Assembly (NCBI RefSeq): GCF_000190575.1
Contig: NC_015164.1
Location: 1,922,001-1,986,000 of the forward strand
DNA: 64,000 nt
Direction of reading: 5' to 3'
From: Phocaeicola salanitronis DSM 18170
Lineage (GTDB): Bacteria > Bacteroidota > Bacteroidia > Bacteroidales > Bacteroidaceae
The notes under the pieces are model-generated. The model did no database searches, had not been told where the DNA came from, and worked only from the letters and a program-made list of their open reading frames with translations. Shown piece after piece: positions 35,581-44,073 of the stretch (the first letter of the stretch is position 1; each line of letters begins with the position of its first letter). Both the position numbers and the translations under genes were made by a program.

Positions 35581-36380
35581 CTTTCCAAATTTTCAGTTAA
35601 ACAATCCAGAAAATTTTCCCAAACACCTTCCAACCATTTAAGCTCAAAAAGTTGCTTCATTTTTGCTTCTATAATAGATTCACAAACATTCCATTCTTTC
35701 GGCAACTGCCTCAATATTGCCTCCATACTGTTTCTACTTTGCTCAATGCTTACATCATAATACACCTTCAACTTTTCTGCTTCTTCCTTTATTGATTCTA
35801 TTCTCATACATTTTTTTAAATGCATAAAAATATCAGCATAAAGAATCGTATCGGTCGAAGTCAATTGAGACAAAGAATAATCATACGTAGATGTATTTAA
35901 TATGCCACCATAATCAATAGACACCAACCTTTGATTTATCATATCATATAACATATTGGCATTATTATATGTACGATCCTCATTAGCTATCCAAAAATCA
36001 AATAATGCTATTTTCATTAACTGTTTCAATAGTGAACTCGTTGGATTTATCTCAAAACAAGTCGTTGATGTCACATCCACAGTCCCTACAAGCTCCATGT
36101 ATCCCCAACATGGCGCAGATACACTATGAGAAGTATTTATCCCACTCCAATGCTCTTGTTTTATCCACACAAAAGCATAAGGAGGAGAATCAATTCCCCA
36201 AACATTAGCCAATTGAGAACCAATAAATTCACTCACCAGTTTAAACGACCCTACAGAAGAGCGCATATACTTACATATATACATATTCTTATCCGAACAA
36301 GCAACTAAAACAGGAAGATCTCCCGTCATATATTGCTTTTCAATTATCTTTATGCTCTGTAATATCGGAATAATAGACAT
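35577..36380 (-). CDS. HipA-like (HipA_2 type) Ser/Thr kinase
   Basis: 267 residues with a kinase-like core: GDLPVLVACSDKNMYICKYM gives a strand pair with Lys37, FDFWIANEDRTYNNANMLYD gives the catalytic Asn-x-Asp-Arg...Asn set (Asp135, Asn142), and SIDYGG gives the metal-binding Asp156. This matches the HipA fold rather than a eukaryote-like kinase; the N-terminal HipA subdomain is shortened. HipA kinases phosphorylate tRNA synthetases or translation proteins in known cases; the target here is unknown. The 5' part is duplicated as a decayed fragment at 37471-37538. Confidence 0.75.
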   Translation of the reverse strand: MSIIPILQSIKIIEKQYMTGDLPVLVACSDKNMYICKYMRSSVGSFKLVSEFIGSQLANVWGIDSPPYAFVWIKQEHWSGINTSHSVSAPCWGYMELVGTVDVTSTTCFEINPTSSLLKQLMKIALFDFWIANEDRTYNNANMLYDMINQRLVSIDYGGILNTSTYDYSLSQLTSTDTILYADIFMHLKKCMRIESIKEEAEKLKVYYDVSIEQSRNSMEAILRQLPKEWNVCESIIEAKMKQLFELKWLEGVWENFLDCLTENLER

Positions 36381-36617
36381 ATATCATACGATTTCCAACA
36401 AAAATAATTCTTTTTCTCCTAACTTCCGCAAAACGAGCTATTTTGTAGAAAGATTTAACATCGGGGATTAAGAAACTCTACCCAGCCGTACTCTGCTAAC
36501 AAAAAAATGAACAAACTGAAACGCGACAAGACATCAACGATGTTCTTTCTTATCCACCCAATCAAACTATCACTATCATCCGAATGACATGTCCCATTCC
36601 GCAAGACATTAGAAATG

Positions 36618-37418
36618 TCATTTCGAACGAATTTCCGCAAATATATTCTTAATCACTTCAATCATTTCCGCCTGTCCGGAAATTTCAGCTATCCTCATAC
36701 ATTTACGTTGAAGGTCAGTAATGCTATCAGGATTTTGCATCTCTTTTAAAGCATGCATGATTTTATCTATCTCTTGATCCGGATTACGATTCATAGAGGC
36801 TTTAATATGTTTTTCAGCCTCTTCCTTAGTCAGTCCTAAAGATGAAATGGTTGATTGAACTATCTTGTTAGCCTCATCATTAAATGCACTTTGTGGCGAA
36901 GCACCTTGAAGAAATGCTAACAAACTGATAATGGCGTATTTCTGATCGGTTGAGACATCACCTGATTTTCCAAATCGCTTATTCAACTCATCAAAACCTC
37001 TTGTCTGTAACACTTTGTTTTCTTCATTTTTCATCATCTTTTGTGTGGGTTCTAACATATACATAATTATAACCCAAGCTATTTCCATACACAGCCATAA
37101 AAGAGGAAGTCTTGCATATTCTATATTATCATGTCTGCCACTTATAGCATATAAAATAAATGTTACAATAGAAGCATAAATCAGACCAACAATAACCTGA
37201 TATGTAGCTTTTCCTAATTCATACCTTATTCTGATTACAATAAAAGAAATTAAGGTTTGATAAGCTATTACTCCAAATAACATATCTTCAATATGCCTAT
37301 AACTAAGTTCATCAGAATATTTATCACCAGTAATAAACAAGAGAACTATTATTAAGAAGAACATTATCAGCCCTTCAACTAGATAGTTTATAACTTTTGT
37401 TAATGTAGAATTATTCAT
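36618..37418 (-). CDS. Four-helix membrane protein with TerB-like C-terminal domain
   Basis: 266 residues. Four predicted membrane helices fill residues 12-122 (LIMFFLIIVLLFITG, DMLFGVIAYQTLISFIVIRI, VIVGLIYASIVTFILYAIS, LLWLCMEIAWVIIMYML). The cytoplasmic rest is all-helical: KYAIISLLAFLQGASP...DEANKIVQSTISSLGLTKEEAEKHI has the spacing of TerB-type domains, which occur in tellurite-resistance and conflict systems; this assignment is tentative. It follows the Hsp70 gene after 142 nt and is on the same strand, so it may belong to the same unit. An overlapping 61-codon frame past its 3' end is not considered a gene. Confidence 0.65.
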   Translation of the reverse strand: MNNSTLTKVINYLVEGLIMFFLIIVLLFITGDKYSDELSYRHIEDMLFGVIAYQTLISFIVIRIRYELGKATYQVIVGLIYASIVTFILYAISGRHDNIEYARLPLLWLCMEIAWVIIMYMLEPTQKMMKNEENKVLQTRGFDELNKRFGKSGDVSTDQKYAIISLLAFLQGASPQSAFNDEANKIVQSTISSLGLTKEEAEKHIKASMNRNPDQEIDKIMHALKEMQNPDSITDLQRKCMRIAEISGQAEMIEVIKNIFAEIRSK

Positions 37419-37470
37419 ATCTTTAATTCAAGTTTCTTTATTTTTAAGTCCATCTAAACTTACTCTTCCA

Positions 37471-37538
37471 CAGAAGAGCGCATATACTATTATATACATA
37501 TTCTTAATCCGAACAAGGCAACTAAAACAGAAAAATCT
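37471..37538 (-). pseudogene. Decayed copy of the HipA-like gene's 5' region
   Basis: 37471-37538 matches 36254-36321 (CAGAAGAGCGCATATAC...TATACATATTCTT...AACTAAAACAG) with a few indels and substitutions that destroy the frame. The matching segment encodes roughly VLVACSDKNMYICKYMRSS in the intact gene. It lies in the gap between the Hsp70 and membrane-protein genes, so a second kinase gene, or a rearranged copy, once stood there. Confidence 0.8.
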
Positions 37539-37560
37539 AATCCTTATCTGATTTCAAAGC

Positions 37561-40053
37561 TTATCTTAATAATCCCTCCGTATTTATAGCTTCATTTTCT
37601 GGCATAAGCTCTATCAAACTACAAGCTATAGGATGTAGATTGTCAACAGTAGGTTGAGTATTAATTTTTTCCATGCCCCAGTTTATAAGTTGAAGTGCCC
37701 GTGCAGCGTCACTCCAACGAATACTTCCAAATCGTTCATGACATTCTCTAATTAATCCTATACATTGATAAATCATAGTTAAGTGTACGAATAAGGAATT
37801 TATCTCTTCAAGTGTATCACGTCCCAACTTTATATTCTTTTCACGGATAACTTTATCCGTTTGAACACTCAGTTGTTCTACTAATTGCATTGTATTATTA
37901 TTGCCCAAATTTTGCTGCGCCTTTTCTAATCTATCAAATTCTTCTCTTAATTCTTTTTCCAAGCGTTGCCATTCGGTATCGCTATCAAGGTTTTCAATCT
38001 TTCGCAAAACTTCTTTCAGATGTTGTAATACCATTTTCTTTTCGGAACTATTGGCATATTCCTCTTTGACTTTTTCTATTTCTGTTCGCAAATCAGTAGT
38101 TGGAAGATCGGCTTCTTCTAAACGAGAGATACTTGTTTGAGCATCCAAGAGTCTTTTACTTATTTCTTTATCAGCATCTTCGATAGACTGTTTCTTAGTT
38201 GTATCGAGTGCCTTTTCTACAGAAATATCAGTAGCAAGAAAATGCACTTCAACTTTCATCTGTTCGGAAGAGTCCACTTTAAGCGTAACATCCACTGGGC
38301 TATCAGTGGGTATCAAACTATCCACATCATCGCCCGTGATTGTAACATCTGCCACATACTCATAAAGAGCAGCCGTTTTCCCTTCAGCTTCGGCAAAGTC
38401 GTCTGTTTGATAAATAGGAATAGTAAGTATATCTGCATCTATGCCGGGGCGAAGTTGTTTTGAGGTTTTTAAGTCATTGATTACACCCACAGCAGGTAGA
38501 GGCTTATTCTTTTCCAATCCTTTGGCCATTTTAAATACTCCTCGCTTCTTGTTCTCGTCCCAAATGGCGATACCAATATTATAAGGCAAAGGCGCAGATC
38601 CGACTTTAGAGCCTTGTATAATAGTTATTTCCGAAGGGAAACAAGGAACAGCATTGCCTTTGTCATCATACGCTACGATACTAAATGAGTTCGGTTTACC
38701 TTCTAATAAATTTGCTTCTATCACATTGCCCGTAGAATCTACTTCTGTTTTCCCACTTGACCACGCTTTATCAGCACGGATAAATTCAACCCAAACTTTA
38801 GATAAAGACGTTCCGTCTGATAGTTTTACACTTACCCATTCTGATGTCTCGACAGAGGTTGATTCATATCCCAACTCCAATTTTACGGTTCCTATCTGTA
38901 TCTCATCGTCATTAATTTCTGCATCCAGTGTTGAGGCATAAAGTGCTGCCCCGGTAGCTACGGCAGTCATTGGGTCAATACTTGTATCCACATTCGGAGT
39001 AATCTGTTCTTTTAGCATTTGTCGGATTAGTGGACTATGGGTAGGCCCACCCACCAATATCAGTTTATTTATTTGTGAACCGGAAAGATGATTACGTTGC
39101 AACAGATTCTTGCAGATATCTACTGCTTTTTGGAAATAAGGACGCATTACGTCAAAAGCTTCTGCCTGCGTAATGGTGAGGTCCAATTCTATTTCTTCCC
39201 CATCTTCATCTTCGCCTAAATCACCAAGATTTGAGATGATGTCTTCATGGTCTTTGAATGATAATTGATTTTTTGCTTCCTCTGCATAGGTTTTCATGGC
39301 ATCACGTAAAACCTCTTTCTTGTCAGCATCTGTAATAGTAGAACTTATATTATAGTTTTCCATAAGGTAAGGAATAATGATGCTATCCACAATTGCGTAA
39401 TCAAGATTCTTTCCGCCTAAATAATTATCACCTTCCGTATCAAACACCTGCATAATACCGTCTTCCACTTTGAGTAAGGCTGCATCAAATGTACCTCCAC
39501 CGAAATCGAATACCATCCATAGTCCGTCTTTCTCGTCAGCATTCAAGCCATAAGCCATAGATGCGGCTATCGGCTCTTGCAGTAATTCACATCGCTTGAA
39601 ACCTGCCATTTTCGCCGCCTCCATAGTTGCAGTCTTTTGGTTTACCGTGAATTTTGCAGGAACGGTGATAACAACAGAAGTTATAGTTTCATCAGTAACA
39701 AATGATTTTAAAGATTTCAAGACTTCTGATGATAATTCTTCTGAGGTAAAATCTTTATTAAGATTAGAACAATGATATCTTGTATTTGTTCCCATTGTTC
39801 TTTTAAATTCAATATAAGTATTAGAAGTTTCCGTATGCCAAGTTTTTGTGGCACGACGTTTGTCCAGCTTCATCGTATTGTAAGCACTATCGCCAGCCTT
39901 GATAGAACCTTTTTTATTAATAGAGATACATGAAGGCATAGTGTCTTTTAATACATCAGTCTTTATAATAACCGGTTCACCTTTTTCCATTCTACAAATC
40001 GCAGAATTGGTTGTACCAAGGTCTATTCCATAATCAATTTTTACTCTTGCCAT
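37561..40053 (-). CDS. Divergent Hsp70/DnaK-family chaperone
   Basis: 830 residues. The ATPase domain is intact: phosphate loop 1 GIDLGTTNS (9-17), Lys84 in FKRTMG, connect 1 VVITVPAKF and LLQEPIAASMAYG, phosphate loop 2 DFGGGTFD (183-190, Thr188) and the adenosine motif LILVGGPTHSPLIRQML (331-347). Beyond residue 385 it departs from DnaK: no DVTPLSLG linker, an extra beta-rich segment of about 100 residues (385-485), a substrate-domain-like part (485-605, with ADILTIPIYQ), then a long charged helical region (610-830) and no disordered tail. It starts 11 nt after the GrpE-like gene. Not the housekeeping dnaK; most likely dedicated to the partners encoded upstream. Confidence 0.92.
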   Translation of the reverse strand: MARVKIDYGIDLGTTNSAICRMEKGEPVIIKTDVLKDTMPSCISINKKGSIKAGDSAYNTMKLDKRRATKTWHTETSNTYIEFKRTMGTNTRYHCSNLNKDFTSEELSSEVLKSLKSFVTDETITSVVITVPAKFTVNQKTATMEAAKMAGFKRCELLQEPIAASMAYGLNADEKDGLWMVFDFGGGTFDAALLKVEDGIMQVFDTEGDNYLGGKNLDYAIVDSIIIPYLMENYNISSTITDADKKEVLRDAMKTYAEEAKNQLSFKDHEDIISNLGDLGEDEDGEEIELDLTITQAEAFDVMRPYFQKAVDICKNLLQRNHLSGSQINKLILVGGPTHSPLIRQMLKEQITPNVDTSIDPMTAVATGAALYASTLDAEINDDEIQIGTVKLELGYESTSVETSEWVSVKLSDGTSLSKVWVEFIRADKAWSSGKTEVDSTGNVIEANLLEGKPNSFSIVAYDDKGNAVPCFPSEITIIQGSKVGSAPLPYNIGIAIWDENKKRGVFKMAKGLEKNKPLPAVGVINDLKTSKQLRPGIDADILTIPIYQTDDFAEAEGKTAALYEYVADVTITGDDVDSLIPTDSPVDVTLKVDSSEQMKVEVHFLATDISVEKALDTTKKQSIEDADKEISKRLLDAQTSISRLEEADLPTTDLRTEIEKVKEEYANSSEKKMVLQHLKEVLRKIENLDSDTEWQRLEKELREEFDRLEKAQQNLGNNNTMQLVEQLSVQTDKVIREKNIKLGRDTLEEINSLFVHLTMIYQCIGLIRECHERFGSIRWSDAARALQLINWGMEKINTQPTVDNLHPIACSLIELMPENEAINTEGLLR

Positions 40054-40064
40054 ATTTCTTAATC

Positions 40065-40985
40065 TTAAATGTTTTGACTAACTGTAATTTGCGCAGATTG
40101 AATCATTTTGCCATTATAATTGATTTGTGGTTTGACGATTCCTGTAATTATTTGCTTACCTCGTTCCAAAGTTTCATCAGAAACAAAGTTTGCAATCACT
40201 TTCATACCTTCATTGTATGGTTTACCAAGCATATCAATAATTTCATAGCCATTGGCTTGAAAATTATCTTTGATACGTTGAACAGCTTTTGCCAACTGTT
40301 TATAACCTTTGATAGAAGAATCCATCCGGGAAAGATTCAATTCAATACGTACTATTTCGTCTGCCACTTTCAATGCAAGCGAATGATCAACAGCCGTAGT
40401 TCCTTGGTTATTTATTGCCGTAGGTATTTTTATCTGTTGCTCAGCCATTTCAAGCAATTTATTATCTAATTTAATAGATTCTTCCTGCATTTTTGTTTGA
40501 GTAATTTGCAAAGTTTCTTGCATTTTTTGAAGTTCATCAATAGATGCATCCCCATTCTTTATTCTATTGAATAACCAATAAATTACAGTAATTAAAATTG
40601 CAACAAGAAAAGATACAATTAAAATACCATATAGTGTATAACTTTTTAGAAGCACTTGATTTGCTATCACTGAATTATTAGTCTCATCAACCCTTTGATT
40701 CATTATTGCTTTGTCTACTTCATGTCTCTCATTCATTTTTAAATAATCTGAGCATAAACTATCAAGCAAAAAATATAATTCATCATTTTCCAAAGACAAA
40801 GAGTTTAGTTGAAAAGATATTCTTTTCATATCTTTACTCAAACGACTTACATCTCTACCTATTGCAGAGCACTCTTCTTCCAAGACTTCATATCGTTTTT
40901 CCTTTTCTATTCTTTTTGATGCTTCTTGAGAAATAGAAATTTGAATATTTAACATTGCTATTATTACTATAATTAACTTTTTCAT
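40065..40985 (-). CDS. Membrane-anchored GrpE-like nucleotide exchange protein
   Basis: 306 residues from the start at 40985; an alternative upstream start would overlap the DUF6602 stop. Order: signal-like N-terminus (MKKLIIVIIAMLNIQISIS), periplasmic coiled coil (about 25-115), one membrane helix (118-139, YGILIVSFLVAILITVIYWLF), coiled coil (145-185), then a C-terminal domain (205-303) that aligns by eye with GrpE: NGYEIIDMLGKPYNEG against GVEVI...P.DP, and INYNGKMIQSAQITVSQ against LNGRTIRAAMVTVAK in E. coli GrpE. It stands between DUF6602 (10 nt) and Hsp70 (11 nt). The coiled coil before the head also matches GrpE architecture. Confidence 0.8.
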   Translation of the reverse strand: MKKLIIVIIAMLNIQISISQEASKRIEKEKRYEVLEEECSAIGRDVSRLSKDMKRISFQLNSLSLENDELYFLLDSLCSDYLKMNERHEVDKAIMNQRVDETNNSVIANQVLLKSYTLYGILIVSFLVAILITVIYWLFNRIKNGDASIDELQKMQETLQITQTKMQEESIKLDNKLLEMAEQQIKIPTAINNQGTTAVDHSLALKVADEIVRIELNLSRMDSSIKGYKQLAKAVQRIKDNFQANGYEIIDMLGKPYNEGMKVIANFVSDETLERGKQIITGIVKPQINYNGKMIQSAQITVSQNI

Positions 40986-40995
40986 ATTATTGTTG

Positions 40996-41772
40996 CTACA
41001 TGTCAAACAAAGGAATCGCGTCATAACGATTAAAAGATTCTCCTATTTCATCTACATTCATACTAGCATCGCCTAATTTAGACAAAATTATTTCCACAAA
41101 TTCCTGCAAGCAGGAAATAGGTCTATTCTTTTTATCATTAAAAATTAAAGATTCATATCCCATCATATCTCGACTACCAGTTATTATATAATTCTTTCTT
41201 AGTATAAATTCCTTTTGGGGTTTCAAACCTATAATTACATCAGGTAATTCTTCAAAATCATCTTGATCAAACCCAACTCCAAAACATACTCCATTCTGCT
41301 CCACTTCATTACTTTTATTACTATTCTCATTCAAAAAAAAGTATGTTTTTAAAGTTCTAACAGAACAGGCATTATATATAAATAAATATTTATTCGAGAT
41401 ACCAAGCTTATGAAGTAAAGAAAAATCTTCTAACGTTTTAAGAAACTGACGTTTACCTATACTTGTTTTTACTTCTATAACAGCAAGTACAGATTTTGCC
41501 GGTAAAACGACTAAAGAATTAGTTTTAAATAATGGAGCGAAATTATAACTATCATATATCAACACATCACATTGATGAGAACATAATTGCCTATCCACAA
41601 TAAAGCCCTGAGAAATACTAACTTTTTTGGGTAACAGTTTTTCTAATGAATCGCGTAATAAATCTTCTGCAAATTGACCAATCGTTAAATTATGCGCACG
41701 AACAAATTGTTTGATTTGCAGCAACTTATTATGCAATTCTTCCACATACAATCTATAATATTCTGTTTGCAT
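40996..41772 (-). CDS. DUF6602 protein with PD-(D/E)XK-like signature
   Basis: 258 residues. The N-terminal helices are followed by VSISQGFIVDRQLCSHQCDVLIYD (Asp69, Asp74) and VLAVIEVKTSIGKRQF (Glu100, Lys102), the acidic-x-acidic-x-Lys arrangement of restriction-endonuclease-like folds, as in DUF6602 proteins. This suggests nucleic-acid cleavage or binding, but many such proteins are inactive and no substrate is known. It is the second gene of the Hsp70 operon, 51 nt after the large repeat protein and 10 nt before the GrpE-like gene. Confidence 0.75.
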   Translation of the reverse strand: MQTEYYRLYVEELHNKLLQIKQFVRAHNLTIGQFAEDLLRDSLEKLLPKKVSISQGFIVDRQLCSHQCDVLIYDSYNFAPLFKTNSLVVLPAKSVLAVIEVKTSIGKRQFLKTLEDFSLLHKLGISNKYLFIYNACSVRTLKTYFFLNENSNKSNEVEQNGVCFGVGFDQDDFEELPDVIIGLKPQKEFILRKNYIITGSRDMMGYESLIFNDKKNRPISCLQEFVEIILSKLGDASMNVDEIGESFNRYDAIPLFDM

Positions 41773-41823
41773 ACCTCTATGTTAAGAATTATTCCTACGA
41801 CCATTAAAGCCATGTAATATGTA

Positions 41824-43998
41824 CTACATCAACAACACTGTTTTATAAAGAGAGTATAATACCAAGAAAAACAAAATAGCAATAAATATTAATACAATCC
41901 ACATTACACTATCATTTTTCTTTTTAAGAAGGTTTTCAGCTTCATGCGCATTTCTTCCTTTAGGAAAGTGTGCTAAATAATCTTTTAGTCTATTTGTCAA
42001 TTTATATTGTTCAAACAACAAATCATCCGCTTTTGATACATTTCTTCCATTTGGATATTGTACAATATATTCTTCTAAATTATGAGCAGATTTATATTGT
42101 TTAAAAATAAGGTCATCAAGTCGATTTTTAATAGAAGATAAATACCAACCATTAGGATATCGTTTTATATAGTCTTTACAACTAGAAATAGTTTCTTTGT
42201 ATTTCTCATATAAATAAGATTCATACTTTAAAGTATCTTTAAAGGACTGAACCTCTTTCAAATATTTCCCTTCAGGATATTTTTCTATATAATTATTATA
42301 TGCATGATTTGAAAGTTCTTTTTTAGCATAAATTTCTTTGCACTCATTATAATAATCTTCCTCTGTACGTAAATCTATAAAATCTTCATGCTCCCATTCT
42401 GACATAAAGCCTTGAGTTGGAGGAATACGAACCCCCATTTCAGCATAAATATCTCTTGATGTTGAATAATTCTGAAATGGATTGACAGAGAATCCTGAAA
42501 TCACTGTCATTAGAATTGCTCTTTGTTGAGAATACCATGTATTTACGTATTGTTGTAAAAAAGGTTCTACTAAATATCCTTTAATACTTCTAATGGCTAT
42601 ATTTCTTATATCTTTTATATCAAATTGAGGATCTAATTGTGCAATAAACTTCCTAATTGCATTTTCATTAGGACTCAATCTATTTGTTTGAAATTCTTTT
42701 GAAGTATCTAAACGCTCTATATTTACTATAATATTCCAACAAAAACGTAACATCCACATCAAACTAACTAATGTTTCTTTTTCGTTTTTTTGTAACATAT
42801 TTTTTAATTCATCATTTACATGGCTGTTAAAAGTTTCTATAACAAATCCGAGCAATATATTTGCTATTAATGTTGAAATCTCAATGTAATATTTATTTTG
42901 TATACCTAATTTACTCTTAATAGAAACTATAAATGGAACGCAATTAAACAAAGCGTCTTTACATCCTTTAAAAGAATAAAATTCATCATGAAACTTTCGC
43001 AATTCTTCTTTAATAGCTTTATCCTCAGCAAAAATTTCCAATGGAGGCAGATTTTTAATAACTTGTTTCAGTATATCCACATTTTCTTTACAACGATCCT
43101 TAACCGTCTTACTTACAACTACCGTCATTGCGTAAGATTGAAGTTGCATCGCTTTATAAGCCGCATCCGGTTCGTCAGCTTCATTAAAATAGTCTATGCC
43201 ACATTGTAAAATCTCAAGACCTAACTTATCTGCAATCATTTGATACTGCAAATCCGTTTCAGATGAGAAAACCTTAAGCTGTTGTAAAAGCCCTGCTGTA
43301 TCTTTCATCAATTTCACACCAGCATTATATCGTGCTGTAGCACCTTTGCCACGCGACGACTTGGCTATTTCTATAACCGACTGAATTTGCTCTATAAGCG
43401 GTTTAACAGATTTTTCTACAACATGACTTTTCCAAGTATCATTCGTAATCAAAGGCAAGATTACATCAGAAGCTATCTCTTCACAAAGTACATCTATAAA
43501 ACTTAAAGCTATGGATTCAGACAAAGTGTTATCTTCCTTCCCAACAATAGCCAATACAAATTGAACTGCATATTGGGTATAAAGTAGTTCAGCACAAGCA
43601 ATAGCATTTGAATAGTCTTCTTGAATCAATGCACAAACAATTCTGTTCTGCAAAGAAGAAGCACTATCTTTTTTCATCCAAATATTAATCGCTTCACCCA
43701 TATTCCCTGCAAATAGATGATTGAAAGCAATATCATCCAAAGGAGTAGCTTTCATAAACCAGAATTGAGCATATTTAATTTGCTCATTAGACAAAGCAAG
43801 ACTCGCTTCCGCTTGTGCTACCGATTCCGATGTCCTGTCAATAGGAGTCAAATATTGCGACAAATCCAAAGGAAAATCCACGTGTTTTCCTACTTTCAGA
43901 AAAGCTTTGAGTCGATTATGATTGGCTACACGTTCTTTTATGGGCGAATTAGAATAAACACCTAATTGCCTATATGGATTATTTATAATAATGTTCAT
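41824..43998 (-). CDS. J-domain-like, repeat-containing tail-anchored protein
   Basis: 724 residues. The N-terminus NPYRQLGVYSNSPIKERVAN recalls J-domain helices I and II, and AEASLALSNEQIKYAQFWF recalls helix III-IV sequence; the HPD tripeptide is missing (the loop reads KHVDFPLD). A long helical middle follows. At about 575-690 there are four repeats of the form Y..Y....YPNG..L.. (IEKYPEGKYL, IKRYPNGWYL, IVQYPNGRNV, LAHFPKGRNA). A single membrane helix closes the protein (VMWIVLIFIAILFFLVLYSLY), so nearly all of it should face the cytoplasm. First gene of the tight Hsp70 operon. J-like assignment is by eye only. Confidence 0.65.
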   Translation of the reverse strand: MNIIINNPYRQLGVYSNSPIKERVANHNRLKAFLKVGKHVDFPLDLSQYLTPIDRTSESVAQAEASLALSNEQIKYAQFWFMKATPLDDIAFNHLFAGNMGEAINIWMKKDSASSLQNRIVCALIQEDYSNAIACAELLYTQYAVQFVLAIVGKEDNTLSESIALSFIDVLCEEIASDVILPLITNDTWKSHVVEKSVKPLIEQIQSVIEIAKSSRGKGATARYNAGVKLMKDTAGLLQQLKVFSSETDLQYQMIADKLGLEILQCGIDYFNEADEPDAAYKAMQLQSYAMTVVVSKTVKDRCKENVDILKQVIKNLPPLEIFAEDKAIKEELRKFHDEFYSFKGCKDALFNCVPFIVSIKSKLGIQNKYYIEISTLIANILLGFVIETFNSHVNDELKNMLQKNEKETLVSLMWMLRFCWNIIVNIERLDTSKEFQTNRLSPNENAIRKFIAQLDPQFDIKDIRNIAIRSIKGYLVEPFLQQYVNTWYSQQRAILMTVISGFSVNPFQNYSTSRDIYAEMGVRIPPTQGFMSEWEHEDFIDLRTEEDYYNECKEIYAKKELSNHAYNNYIEKYPEGKYLKEVQSFKDTLKYESYLYEKYKETISSCKDYIKRYPNGWYLSSIKNRLDDLIFKQYKSAHNLEEYIVQYPNGRNVSKADDLLFEQYKLTNRLKDYLAHFPKGRNAHEAENLLKKKNDSVMWIVLIFIAILFFLVLYSLYKTVLLM

Positions 43999-44073
43999 GC
44001 CAACTTAATAAACCAGTTAGCCGACTCCTTACTAACTCCCTAAAATATTAATACTTAACTACACACAAAAAAC

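Noticed and set aside
36455-36640. 61-codon frame beyond the TerB-like membrane gene
   Set aside because: Overlaps the 3' end of that gene and shows no feature.
35221-43998. Integrative element carrying the Hsp70 island
   Set aside because: No integrase, relaxase, transposase or att repeats were found at the edges, so only an accessory island of unknown mobility is claimed.
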